From: Streptomyces capitiformicae
Lineage (GTDB): Bacteria > Actinomycetota > Actinomycetes > Streptomycetales > Streptomycetaceae
DNA length: 64,000 bases
NCBI RefSeq assembly: GCF_002214185.1
Contig: NZ_CP022161.1
Location: 7,137,486 to 7,201,485 of the forward strand
Reading direction: 5' to 3'
In this document: positions 25,523 to 33,292 of the stretch, one piece after another
How the letters are laid out: every line of letters starts with the position of its first letter
Numbering within the stretch: the first letter of the stretch is position 1
The notes under the pieces: generated by a model
What the model was told of the DNA's origin: nothing
What the model saw: the letters and a program-made list of their open reading frames with translations, nothing else
The model's database searches: none
Translations under genes and position numbers: made by a program

Positions 25523-28042
25523 ATGGCAACGACCACACCAGCCGGTGTGCGGGCTCACGCCAAGCACGGAGGGGGCGGCCACGGCAGACACGGCGACGGC
25601 GCTCCGATGAGTCACCGGCAGATCATGGAAGCCCTGACCGGGCTGCTGCTCGGCATGTTCGTGGCGATCCTGTCGTCGACGATCGTGTCGAACGCGCTGC
25701 CCGACATCATCAAGGACCTGGGCGGCGGACAGAGCGCCTACACCTGGGTGGTCACCGCGTCGCTGCTGGCGATGACCGCGTCCACCCCGCTGTGGGGCAA
25801 GCTCGCCGACCTGTTCTCCAAGAAGCTGCTGATCCAGCTGGCGCTGGTCATCTTCGTGCTCGGCTCCGCCGCGGCCGGGCTGTCCCAGAACGCCGGCACG
25901 CTCATCGCGTTCCGCGCCGTCCAGGGCATCGGCATGGGCGGGCTCTCCTCGCTGGCGCAGATCATCCTCGCGGCGATGATCTCCCCGCGTGAACGCGGCC
26001 GGTACAACGGCTACCTCGGTGCCACCTTCGCGACCGCGATGGTCGGCGGTCCGCTGATCGGCGGGGTCATCACCGACACCGACTGGCTCGGCTGGCGCTG
26101 GTGCTTCTACGTCGGCGTGCCCTTCGCCGTCATCGCGCTGATCGTGCTCCAGCGGACCCTGCACCTGCCGGTCGTCCGCCGCAAGGCCAAGGTCGACTGG
26201 GCGGGCGCCTTCCTCATCACGGCCGCGGTCTGCCTGCTGCTGATCTGGGTGACCTTCGCCGGTGACAAGTACGACTGGGTGTCCTGGCAGACGTACGCGA
26301 TGGTCGGCGGCACGCTCGCGCTGCTCGTGGTCTTCGTGCTCGTCGAGGCCAGGGCGAGCGAGCCGATCATCCCGCTGCGGCTGTTCCGCAACCGGACGAT
26401 CACGCTGGCCTCGCTGGCCTCGCTCTTCGTGGGCGTCGCGATGTTCGCGGGCACCATCTTCTTCAGCCAGTACTTCCAGCTGGCCCGGGACAAGTCGCCG
26501 ACCATGTCCGGCGTCCTGACCATCCCGATGATCGCCGGCCTGTTCGTCTCCTCGACGGTCTCCGGGCAGGTCATCACCCGTACCGGCCGCTGGAAGGCCT
26601 GGCTGATCGCCGGTGGTGTGCTGGTGAGCGCGGGCCTCGGGCTGCTGGGCACCCTCCGGTACGACACCGCGTACTGGCATGTGGCGATCTTCATGGCGCT
26701 GCTCGGGCTCGGCGTCGGCATGATGATGCAGAACCTGGTGCTGTGCACCCAGAACCAGGTGGACCCGACCGACCTGGGCGCCGCAAGCTCGGTGGTCACC
26801 TTCTTCCGCTCCCTCGGCGGCGCGATCGGCGTCTCCGCCCTGGGCGCGGTCCTCAGCCACCGGATCACCCACTACGCGGAGGACGGACTCGCCAGGCTCG
26901 GCGTGTCCGGCTCGTCCATGGGCCACGGCGAGATCCCCGACCTGGCCTCGCTGCCCGCGCCCATCCGCACGGTCATCGAGAGCTCCTACGGCCACGGCAT
27001 CGGGGACGTCTTCCTCTACGCCGCGCCGATCGCCCTCCTCGCCCTCGTCTTCTCCCTCTTCATCAAGGAGGTGCCGCTGAAGACGAAGGGGGCGATGGCG
27101 CAGACGGCTCAGACGGCTCAGACGGCTCAGACGGCTCAGACGGCTCAGACGGCTCAGACGGCTCAGACGGCTCAGACGGCTCAGACGGCTGAAACGGCTG
27201 AGACGGCTGAGACGGCGCAGGAGCAGGCGCCCGCCACGGCCGCAGCCGAGAAGACCGCCACGGCGCCGCCCGTCGGTTCCGGCGGGACCCCGATCCGGGG
27301 CCATGTGCGCGGCGCCGAGAACGCGCCCGTCCCCCGGGCCGCCGTCACGCTGATCTCGCGCGAGGGCCGACAGCTCGGCCGTTCGGTCGCGGGGGCCGAC
27401 GGGGCCTACGGGGTGGACGCGCCCGGCGCCGGGTCGTATGTGCTGCTCGCCGCCGCCGACGGGTTCCAGCCGCAGGCGTCCACGCTCGTCGTGGACGGCG
27501 AGCCGGTCTCGTACGACGTCCTGCTGAGCGGGACGAGCGGCCTGAGCGGCGTCGTGCGGACCGCGCAGAGCGCCCTGCCCGTCGAGGACGCCATGGTCGT
27601 GGTGACCGATGTGCGCGGGGAGGTGCTGGCCACCGGGAACACCGATGAGCAGGGCGAGTTCGGCTTCGCCGAGCTGGTGCCGGGTGCCGTGACCGTCGCG
27701 GTGAACGCGGCCGGGTACCGCCCGCGCGCCCTGCCCGTCGAGGTGGGCGGCACCGGCGTCACCCGGATCGAGGTCGACCTGGAGGCCGGGGCCCGGCTCC
27801 AGGGGGTCGTACGAACGCCGGGCGGGGCCCTGCCGGACGCCCGCGTGACCCTCGTCGACGCGGCGGGCAACGTCGTCGGCACCGCCACCACCGGGGAGGA
27901 CGGGGTGTACGCCTTCACCGACCTGGACGGCGGCGAGTACACGGTCATCGCCACCGGGTACCCGCCGGTGGCCACGGCCCTGACGGTCACCGGTGCGGGC
28001 GTCGACGACCACGACATCGAACTCGCCCACCCCGGCGAGTAG
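25523..28042 (+). CDS. DHA2-type MFS drug exporter fused to beta-sandwich (CarboxypepD_reg-like) repeats
   Basis: This 839-residue protein starts at ATG 25523. Residues about 35-520 are a 14-helix MFS exporter with the motif GKLADLFSKK (loop 2-3) and motif C-like GATFATAMVGGPLIGG. Then follows a linker of ten Gln-Thr-Ala and three Glu-Thr-Ala triplets (about 526-565) encoded by a 9-bp minisatellite, and about 250 residues with three beta-sandwich units: GHVRGAENAPVPRAAVTLIS, GVVRTAQSALPVEDAMVVVT and GVVRTPGGALPDARVTLVDA. These units are usually extracellular, yet a 14-TM MFS places its C-terminus in the cytoplasm. It is probably controlled by the adjacent MarR. The exporter substrate is unknown. 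Confidence 0.88.
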   Translation: MATTTPAGVRAHAKHGGGGHGRHGDGAPMSHRQIMEALTGLLLGMFVAILSSTIVSNALPDIIKDLGGGQSAYTWVVTASLLAMTASTPLWGKLADLFSKKLLIQLALVIFVLGSAAAGLSQNAGTLIAFRAVQGIGMGGLSSLAQIILAAMISPRERGRYNGYLGATFATAMVGGPLIGGVITDTDWLGWRWCFYVGVPFAVIALIVLQRTLHLPVVRRKAKVDWAGAFLITAAVCLLLIWVTFAGDKYDWVSWQTYAMVGGTLALLVVFVLVEARASEPIIPLRLFRNRTITLASLASLFVGVAMFAGTIFFSQYFQLARDKSPTMSGVLTIPMIAGLFVSSTVSGQVITRTGRWKAWLIAGGVLVSAGLGLLGTLRYDTAYWHVAIFMALLGLGVGMMMQNLVLCTQNQVDPTDLGAASSVVTFFRSLGGAIGVSALGAVLSHRITHYAEDGLARLGVSGSSMGHGEIPDLASLPAPIRTVIESSYGHGIGDVFLYAAPIALLALVFSLFIKEVPLKTKGAMAQTAQTAQTAQTAQTAQTAQTAQTAQTAQTAETAETAETAQEQAPATAAAEKTATAPPVGSGGTPIRGHVRGAENAPVPRAAVTLISREGRQLGRSVAGADGAYGVDAPGAGSYVLLAAADGFQPQASTLVVDGEPVSYDVLLSGTSGLSGVVRTAQSALPVEDAMVVVTDVRGEVLATGNTDEQGEFGFAELVPGAVTVAVNAAGYRPRALPVEVGGTGVTRIEVDLEAGARLQGVVRTPGGALPDARVTLVDAAGNVVGTATTGEDGVYAFTDLDGGEYTVIATGYPPVATALTVTGAGVDDHDIELAHPGE
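27101..27217. repeat. Minisatellite, 9 bp x 13, inside the exporter gene
   Basis: Ten perfect copies of cagacggct plus three variants (gaaacggct, gagacggct, gagacggcg), encoding the (QTA)n(ETA)3 linker. Because the unit is 9 bp, copy-number changes keep the frame. Confidence 0.97.
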
Positions 28043-28059
28043 TTCGCACTGTTCGGACC

Positions 28060-28090
28060 CCGGCCGGTGGAGCACCGCCCCACCGGCCGG
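28060..28090 (+). terminator. Terminator of the exporter gene
   Basis: An 11-bp perfect stem (ccggccggtgg / ccaccggccgg) with a 9-nt loop, 17 bp after the stop codon. Confidence 0.8.
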
Positions 28091-28116
28091 TCGCAAGCGG
28101 CCCTACGCTGTGCGGC

Positions 28117-28587
28117 ATGCCACGGAACATCGCGACCAACACCAAGGTCTCCCTCGAAGAACTGCTCGACTTCGTACGCCCCCGCCACCGCGCGCTCCTC
28201 CTCACCCGCCGGGCCGACGGCAGCCCTCAGGCGTCGCCGCTGACCTGCGGTGTCGACGACTCGGGTCGGATCGTCGTCTCCACCTACCCCGAGCGTGCCA
28301 AGACGCGCAACGCCAAGCGGGACGAGCGGGTCAGCGTCGTCGTACTGAGCGACGACTGGGACGGCCCCTGGGTCCAGATCGACGGAACGGCGGAGGTCAT
28401 CGACTCGCCGGACTCCGTCGAGCCACTCGTGGAGTACTTCCGGAACATCGCGGGCGAACACCCGAACTGGGACGAGTACCGGGAGGCGATGGTCAAGCAG
28501 GGAAAGTCGATCATCCGGGTCACGCCGGTGAAGTGGGGGCCCGTGGCGACCGGCGGATTCCCCGCACGGCTCGCCGAGGGAGACTGA
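28117..28587 (+). CDS. PPOX-class F420/FMN-dependent protein
   Basis: This 156-residue protein starts at ATG 28117. The split-barrel pattern is RPRHRALLLTRRADGSPQAS, IVVSTYPERAKTRNAKRDER and a C-terminal VTPVKWGPVATGG. This is the F420-dependent Rv1155-like class, which reduces small molecules or binds the cofactor. It is intact, unlike the decayed relative at 8651-9066. TACGCT ends 7 nt before the ATG, giving a leaderless promoter. Convergent with the truncated TetR gene. Confidence 0.86.
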   Translation: MPRNIATNTKVSLEELLDFVRPRHRALLLTRRADGSPQASPLTCGVDDSGRIVVSTYPERAKTRNAKRDERVSVVVLSDDWDGPWVQIDGTAEVIDSPDSVEPLVEYFRNIAGEHPNWDEYREAMVKQGKSIIRVTPVKWGPVATGGFPARLAEGD

Positions 28588-28594
28588 GTCGGTC

Positions 28595-29143
28595 TCAGCC
28601 CCGGTCGACCATTACCTCGATGCCGGCGATGAGGGTCTCCAGGGCGTAGGTGAAGTCCCGTTCGCGCATCTCCTCGACGGTGTCGCCGCCGCGGGCCTCC
28701 ATGAGGTCCGCGGACTGCTGGACGAGCTCGCCGAGTTCGGGGGTCTCGCTCACCGCGCTCATCGCATGGCGGAAGTACTCGTCCTGGGTCATGCCGGCAC
28801 TGGCGCAGCGCTGGATGAAGTGCCCCTCGATGGTGCCGAAGCCGTACACGAACTGGAAGACGGCGGCGATCACACCGGTCTGCCCGTGGGCGGGGAGCCC
28901 GGTGCCACGGATCACGCGTTGCACGGCGAGCGAGAAGTCGAGCGAGTGCGGGCCGATGTTGAGGAAGGTACCGGCGAGCGGCGACACCCAGGGGTGCCGG
29001 ACCAGCACCGCCCGGTACTCCTTGGCGAGCATGCGGAGTCGGTCCCGCCAGTCCTCGCCGGCGCCCTCCCCGGGCAGCACCAGCTCGCCGAACGCACGGT
29101 CGAGAGCCAGTTCCAGCAGATCGTCCTTGGTGTCCAAGATCAA
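28595..29143 (-). pseudogene. TetR-family regulator lacking its DNA-binding domain
   Basis: The minus frame from 29143 (TTG) contains only the ligand-binding part of a TetR regulator: DTKDDLLELALDRAFGELVL, then LVRHPWVSPLAGTFLNIGPH, FQFVYGFGTIEGHFIQRC and ALETLIAGIEVMV. The helix-turn-helix that must precede DTKDDLLEL is missing. Directly upstream the sequence is the start of an unrelated glycosyltransferase. No proper start codon or ribosome site exists. This is a truncated gene produced by a deletion with its left breakpoint near 29143. Confidence 0.75.
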
Positions 29144-29457
29144 AGGTAGAAGGAGTTGGCGTAACCGGAAGCCGTGAGGTTCCAGGTGTACAGGCCGCCG
29201 ACGAGGAGGAGGGTGAGCAGGAATCCGGGGCGGATCCAGCGGTTGTCCTCGGGGTGCCCGCGCCAGATCCGCCGGCCGAGGGGCTGCTTGGGCTCACCGG
29301 AGCCGGTGCCGGGGGCCGGGGTGCCATAGCCGTCGAGGGTCTCCTGAACGACCGGTTCCTGCACGGCGGTTCTGTTGCCCGCGGGCGACTCCCGATCGGG
29401 ACTCGTGGGGCTCGCACCCCCCTGACAGCTGCTCGTTTCGAACTGCGTGGTCATCAT
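29140..29457 (-). pseudogene. 5' remnant of a GT39/ArnT-like glycosyltransferase
   Basis: ATG 29457 has a good ribosome site (GGAGGAACGC). The 105-residue frame has a disordered lead, then RRIWRGHPEDNRWIRPGFLL, LLLVGGLYTWNLTASGYANS and FYL, which is the standard start and first membrane helix of Streptomyces ArnT-like (GT39) glycosyltransferases. It stops after FYL where about 600 residues should follow; the TetR remnant begins in the overlapping bases. It is translationally coupled (ATGATG) to the preceding GQP-repeat gene. Confidence 0.72.
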
Positions 29458-29726
29458 GCGTTCCTCCAATCCTGATCGTGCGGGCGCACCGGCCGCGTCT
29501 GCGTCGTCGGCTCCCCCCAGATGCGGTCCGCGACTTCACCGGCGCGGAACTGGGTTGAGGTGGTCGTGGAGTACATCGGCTGGAACCGGTCCTGGTGGCT
29601 GTACGGTCCCGGCTGTCCCGGCTGTCCCGGCTGTCCCGGCTGTCCCGGCTGTCCCGGTCGTACCAGCTTCGGCTTCGGCTTCGGCTTCGGCTGCCTCTGC
29701 GTACGCGTCCGTCGTCGCCCGCTCAT
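29454..29726 (-). CDS. Short Lys/Pro/Gln-rich protein downstream of the response regulator
   Basis: This 90-residue frame runs from ATG 29726, overlapping the regulator stop as ATGA, to a stop overlapping the glycosyltransferase start. It begins MSGRRRTRTQRQPKPKPKPK, then five PGQ triplets from a 9-bp repeat, then a hydrophilic tail (STQFRAGEVADRIWGEPTTQ). In comparable operons a sensor kinase would be expected here; this may be the join of a kinase start and end after deletion, or a genuine small protein. It is low in complexity, with no domain. Confidence 0.45.
   Translation of the reverse strand: MSGRRRTRTQRQPKPKPKPKLVRPGQPGQPGQPGQPGQPGPYSHQDRFQPMYSTTTSTQFRAGEVADRIWGEPTTQTRPVRPHDQDWRNA
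29611..29691. repeat. Two adjacent arrays: 9 bp x 5 and 6 bp x 4
   Basis: ggctgtccc x 5 at 29611-29655 and ttcggc x 4 at 29668-29691, encoding PGQ and KP repeats on the minus strand. Confidence 0.92.
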
Positions 29727-30463
29727 GACGCGGCGGGCTTGATCAGGTAGCCGGCCCCGCGCCGGGTGTGGATCATCGGCTCCCGCCCGGCGTCGATCTT
29801 CCGCCGCAGATACGAGATGTAGAGCTCGACCACGTTGGCCTGGCCGCCGAAGTCGTACGACCACACGCGGTCGAGGATCTGCGCCTTGCTGAGCACACGC
29901 CGCGGGTTGCGCATCAGGAAGCGCAGCAGTTCGAACTCGGTGGCGGTGAGGTGGATGTTCTCCCCGCCGCGCGAGACCTCGTGGCTGTCCTCGTCGAGCA
30001 TGAGGTCGCCGACGACGAGCACGGAGTCCGACCGCCGGTCCGCGGCACCGGAGCGGCGGATGAGTCCGCGCAGCCGGGCCACGACCTCTTCGAGGCTGAA
30101 CGGCTTGGTGACGTAGTCGTCGCCGCCGGCGGTGAGCCCGGTGATCCGGTCCTCGATCGCGTCCTTCGCGGTCAGGAACAGCACCGGCACGTCCGGCAGC
30201 TCACGCCGCAGCCGCCCGAGGACGGTCAGCCCGTCCATGTCCGGAAGCATCATGTCCAGGACGACGGCGTCGGGCCGGAAGTCCCGTGCGGTCTGGATGG
30301 CACCCGTGCCGTCCCCCGCACTCCGGATCTGCCACCCCTCATAGCGAAGGGCCATGGACAGCAGTTCGGTGATCGACAGCTCGTCGTCCACCACAAGCAC
30401 TCGAACGGGGCTCCCGTCCGGCCTCAGCAGTTCGGTGCGCCCCTGGGGCGAGGTCGCGGTCAT
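29723..30463 (-). CDS. OmpR/PhoB-family response regulator
   Basis: This 246-residue protein starts at ATG 30463. The receiver domain (VRVLVVDDELSITELLSMAL) has the phosphoacceptor Asp in AVVLDMMLPDMDG and the switch Thr/Lys in LFLTAKD and VTKPFS. The winged-helix output domain (HLTATEFELLRFLMRNPRRV, QANVVELYISYLRRKIDAG, IHTRRGAGYLIKP) binds DNA. It is normal in every motif. No intact sensor kinase lies downstream, only the PGQ-repeat gene and the cut glycosyltransferase, so it is an orphan or cross-talks with another kinase. Confidence 0.93.
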   Translation of the reverse strand: MTATSPQGRTELLRPDGSPVRVLVVDDELSITELLSMALRYEGWQIRSAGDGTGAIQTARDFRPDAVVLDMMLPDMDGLTVLGRLRRELPDVPVLFLTAKDAIEDRITGLTAGGDDYVTKPFSLEEVVARLRGLIRRSGAADRRSDSVLVVGDLMLDEDSHEVSRGGENIHLTATEFELLRFLMRNPRRVLSKAQILDRVWSYDFGGQANVVELYISYLRRKIDAGREPMIHTRRGAGYLIKPAAS

Positions 30464-30705
30464 GCTGGATACCTTGAAGGGACGCCGTGAGAACACCCTT
30501 TCGGGAACGTGTGATTTTTCTGAGAAACGCACAGACAGCTCTCAGGCGGCCCCTGGGAAGATCCCCGACTTCTCGGACACCGACCCCGCCGACCAGGCCT
30601 TTTCCACGGAGTTCCCCGGGGGAACTCACCGCCTCCTCACAGCTTCCCGATCACAGCCACCACGCTGTACGCCCCCGATCTGACCCCACCTTTACGCGGG
30701 CACCG

Positions 30706-31092
30706 TCATGCTTCGCGCTCTCCCCTTACGAAGCTGTCGGGTGCGAAGCCCTCGCGTACGAAACTGTGGCCCCGCTCGACCTTGGCGACGTGCAGGCTGT
30801 AGCTCTCGTACCACTCGGCCCGTCCCCGCTTCTGCGCCGCCCGGTGCTCCACATCGCTCCTCCACCGCTCGATGGCGTCGGCGTCCCGGAAGTACCCCAC
30901 GGTGATGGAAAGCCCCCCAGGCGTCCGCGCATGGTCCATCCCGAGGAACCCCGGCACGTCCTTCACCAACTCCTCCATCCGCTCGGCGGTCTCCCCATAC
31001 CCGCTCTGATCCGCGGTCTTCACGGAGGTGAACACCACGGCGTAATAGGGAGGTTCATGGGCAGGAACAGGTGCTATCCGCTGATCGCTCAT
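30706..31092 (-). CDS. Antibiotic-biosynthesis-monooxygenase (ABM) fold protein
   Basis: This 128-residue protein starts at ATG 31092. YYAVVFTSVKTADQSGYGET, ELVKDVPGFLGMDHARTPGG, LSITVGYFRDADAIERWRSD and RAEWYESYSLHVAKVER form the ferredoxin-like ABM domain seen in heme-degrading and quinone-forming monooxygenases and in many small stress proteins. Catalytic residues are not assignable. It stands alone, with 242 bp to the response regulator downstream. Confidence 0.82.
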   Translation of the reverse strand: MSDQRIAPVPAHEPPYYAVVFTSVKTADQSGYGETAERMEELVKDVPGFLGMDHARTPGGLSITVGYFRDADAIERWRSDVEHRAAQKRGRAEWYESYSLHVAKVERGHSFVREGFAPDSFVRGEREA

Positions 31093-31176
31093 GTCACCAC
31101 TGTCGAGCCGCACGCCACCCGACGTCCACCACCTTTCCGAACGGGATCCCAAAGGGATCGAAGTCTTTACCCACGA

Positions 31177-31240
31177 CTACTCGCCACCGCCCGCGGCTAC
31201 TCGCCACTGTGCGCCCGCTGCTACCCGCCACTGCCCGCGG
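31177..31240. repeat. Three imperfect 20-bp direct repeats
   Basis: Three related units beginning ctactcgccac or ctacccgccac lie between the ABM gene start and the DUF2797 stop. Confidence 0.6.
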
Positions 31241-31260
31241 CCACCTTGGTGCGGGCACCT

Positions 31261-32142
31261 TCAGAACAGCCCGTCCTGCACACCTCCTCTGCTCTTCAAC
31301 TCCCGTACCGGCACGGTGAGTACGTCCCGCGCGGCCTCGCCGGCCGGAGCGGTCAGCTCCCACCCGGTCATCAGCCGCGTATCGAGAACCACGGCCCCAC
31401 GCCCGGTTGCCAGATGCAGATCGGGCCCGGCGACGGCAAGCACCTCACCGCCCACGACCCCACCCGCGACCAGCTCACTCACCACCCCCTCGGCAGCCGG
31501 CAGCCCATCGAGCCCGAACACCCCGAAGTGATCGACCACTTGGAACGGCACCGGCTCCAACGCCTCCGGCCACCCGTAGACCTCGAGCGCCCGCGCGTGC
31601 AGCACCGCGAGCTCGGCCGCCCGTTCCCCGGCCTCCGGCAGGGCGGCCCGCACCACCCTCTTCTCGGCGTACGGAATCCGGTCCGGCACCTTGAGCGCGG
31701 CCCGCACCACCTCCTCCGTCCGACGCGCGGCCATGAGCGGCCCCCTCCCCAGCCACCCGAAGCAGACCGCCCCCTGCTCAAGGAGCCGAGTCGACCCCCG
31801 CTCGACGGCCGTGATCCCGACCTTCACCATCCCCGGCCCGAACCACGCGAGGTACACGTGGTACGGCCGCGGATCATCGGCGATGGTGTCGGCGGCGACG
31901 GAATGCGCCCGGTCGAGCCGCGCACACTCGTCGCACCGAGCCCCCGTACTCCGCCCCGGCACCCCGGCCCGCACCGGACACGCGTTCCCCCGCGCCCCGA
32001 CACAGGTCCGCCGCCCCTCGCTCACCACCCCAAAAGCAACCACCTTCCCCCGATGCAGCGGACTCCTCCGCCCGCCTTCCCACCCGAGCAGCGGCCCGTC
32101 CCCACCCCACCGCAGCCCCGTACATCTCCACGCGTGTGCCAT
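31261..32142 (-). CDS. DUF2797 protein
   Basis: This 293-residue protein starts at ATG 32142 with GGGGG just upstream (ATG 32154 would add four residues). It has zinc-finger-like cysteines early (RTCVGARGNACP, GARCDECARLDRAHS), then the core YHVYLAWFGPGMVKVGITAV, which is reminiscent of a GIY-type strand pattern (Y..Y, K.G.T), and a C-terminal domain. DUF2797 proteins have no assigned biochemical role that I can cite. It is divergent from a small membrane protein gene. Confidence 0.75.
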   Translation of the reverse strand: MAHAWRCTGLRWGGDGPLLGWEGGRRSPLHRGKVVAFGVVSEGRRTCVGARGNACPVRAGVPGRSTGARCDECARLDRAHSVAADTIADDPRPYHVYLAWFGPGMVKVGITAVERGSTRLLEQGAVCFGWLGRGPLMAARRTEEVVRAALKVPDRIPYAEKRVVRAALPEAGERAAELAVLHARALEVYGWPEALEPVPFQVVDHFGVFGLDGLPAAEGVVSELVAGGVVGGEVLAVAGPDLHLATGRGAVVLDTRLMTGWELTAPAGEAARDVLTVPVRELKSRGGVQDGLF

Positions 32143-32259
32143 CCCCCACGACATTAGAGGCCACCACTGACAACGCCTCTGACCAGCGGCTGAAGTACGC
32201 AAGCCGGGGTGAGTACCTGACCTCTGGCCGGCTGTTCGGCGAGCCGGAACCCTTGGGCC

Positions 32260-32667
32260 ATGCGACGACAACAACCCCTGAACCTCGTTCCCCAACCGCC
32301 GACGACCCTCGCGCTGGCCGTGATCGCATCGATGGCGTGGGCCGCCTGGCTGGGCTGGGACCAGCAACGTGACGTACAGCCCGATGGCTCGGTGACCGGC
32401 CCGTACGAGGCATGGCAGGTGATCGGCCTGGTCCTGACCCTGCTGGCCCCGTTGTACTGGGCGGCGTCCTCACGACGCCACATCACGGACGCCGTACTCG
32501 GCGTCACCACCGGCCTGACCGCCGCCGCCTTCTACGACTGGTCGGACGACGCCAGCGGCCTCTTCATGGTGGGCGTGTTCCTCGTCGCGGCGGGGAGCTT
32601 CGCCGCGACCACCGCCGTGACCGCCCTGATCGCCTCCCTGAAGCGGGTGACCGTCACGAACGCGTAG
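32260..32667 (+). CDS. Small integral membrane protein
   Basis: This 135-residue protein starts at ATG 32260. There are four predicted membrane helices: TLALAVIASMAWAAWLGW, AWQVIGLVLTLLAPLYWAA, AVLGVTTGLTAAAFYDW and LFMVGVFLVAAGSFAATTAV. No charged active-site motif stands out. Alone between divergent DUF2797 and convergent VOC genes. Function unknown. Confidence 0.7.
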   Translation: MRRQQPLNLVPQPPTTLALAVIASMAWAAWLGWDQQRDVQPDGSVTGPYEAWQVIGLVLTLLAPLYWAASSRRHITDAVLGVTTGLTAAAFYDWSDDASGLFMVGVFLVAAGSFAATTAVTALIASLKRVTVTNA

Positions 32668-32687
32668 TGCTGGTCCGCACCGGGTCC

Positions 32688-33089
32688 TCAGGCGTCCTGC
32701 GGATACCAGCGCAGTTCCACCGTGTTGCCGTCCGGGTCCCGCACATAGAGGGAGACCGCGGTGCCCCGGGCGCCGAAGCGCTCGTCGGGACCGTCCAGCA
32801 CCGTGAAGACACCGGAATCGATGACCTGCTGCCAGTCGAGCGGTTCGACCACGAGACAGATGTGGTCGACGTTGGAGCCCTCCGGCCGCTCGGCGGGCGC
32901 CTGGACGAGGTCGATGATGGTGGTGGGGCTCACCCGCACGGACGGGAAGGGGGCCTTACCGGCCCGCCACTCCTCCACCCGCACCGGCTCCAGGCCCAAC
33001 GGGCCGGTGTAGAAAGCGAGCGAGCGCTCGATGTCGGCGGCGTTCAGGACAAGATGGTCGAAGGCGATCACTCGCACAGGGGTCTCCAC
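32688..33089 (-). CDS. VOC-family protein (lactoylglutathione-lyase fold)
   Basis: This 133-residue protein starts at GTG 33089. VRVIAFDHLVLNAADIERSL with the first metal His, FYTGPLGLEPVRVEEW, VDHICLVVEP with the second His, and VSLYVRDPDGNTVELRWYP with the Glu ligand make a complete VOC metal site. It is likely a dioxygenase, epimerase or resistance-type enzyme; the substrate is unknown. Divergent from the LysR gene with a shared 200-bp region, so it may be under its control. Confidence 0.86.
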   Translation of the reverse strand: METPVRVIAFDHLVLNAADIERSLAFYTGPLGLEPVRVEEWRAGKAPFPSVRVSPTTIIDLVQAPAERPEGSNVDHICLVVEPLDWQQVIDSGVFTVLDGPDERFGARGTAVSLYVRDPDGNTVELRWYPQDA

Positions 33090-33257
33090 GAGGTCGGGGC
33101 GCCCAGGGCGCCCATGGCAGTACGACGGGGTCGGCGGGGACGGGGCCGGCGGCCCGGGCCTCGCCGGTCCGGGTGGTGGCTGCCAGCCGACTGACGCCCG
33201 GCCGCCCGTGATGTCAGCATCGCCGAGCAGCCATCCATCGGTCCAACACATGTTTGT

Positions 33258-33292
33258 CATCCGATCCATCGTGTTCCACGATGGATCGGATG
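33258..33292. promoter_or_regulatory. 16-bp perfect palindrome across the LysR gene start
   Basis: Arms catccgatccatcgtg (33258-33273) and cacgatggatcggatg (33277-33292) with a 3-bp spacer. Both candidate ATG codons (33281, 33290) lie in the right arm. It is a strong candidate autoregulatory site and could also form a hairpin that hides the start. Confidence 0.8.

Noticed and set aside
24983..28096. 1037-codon minus-strand frame opposite marR and the exporter
   Set aside because: It is rich in Arg/Gly/Asp without motifs and lies entirely over two clear genes on the plus strand.
28595..29143. Complete TetR regulator
   Set aside because: The frame begins with a TTG inside the ligand domain; the HTH is absent and upstream bases belong to a glycosyltransferase.
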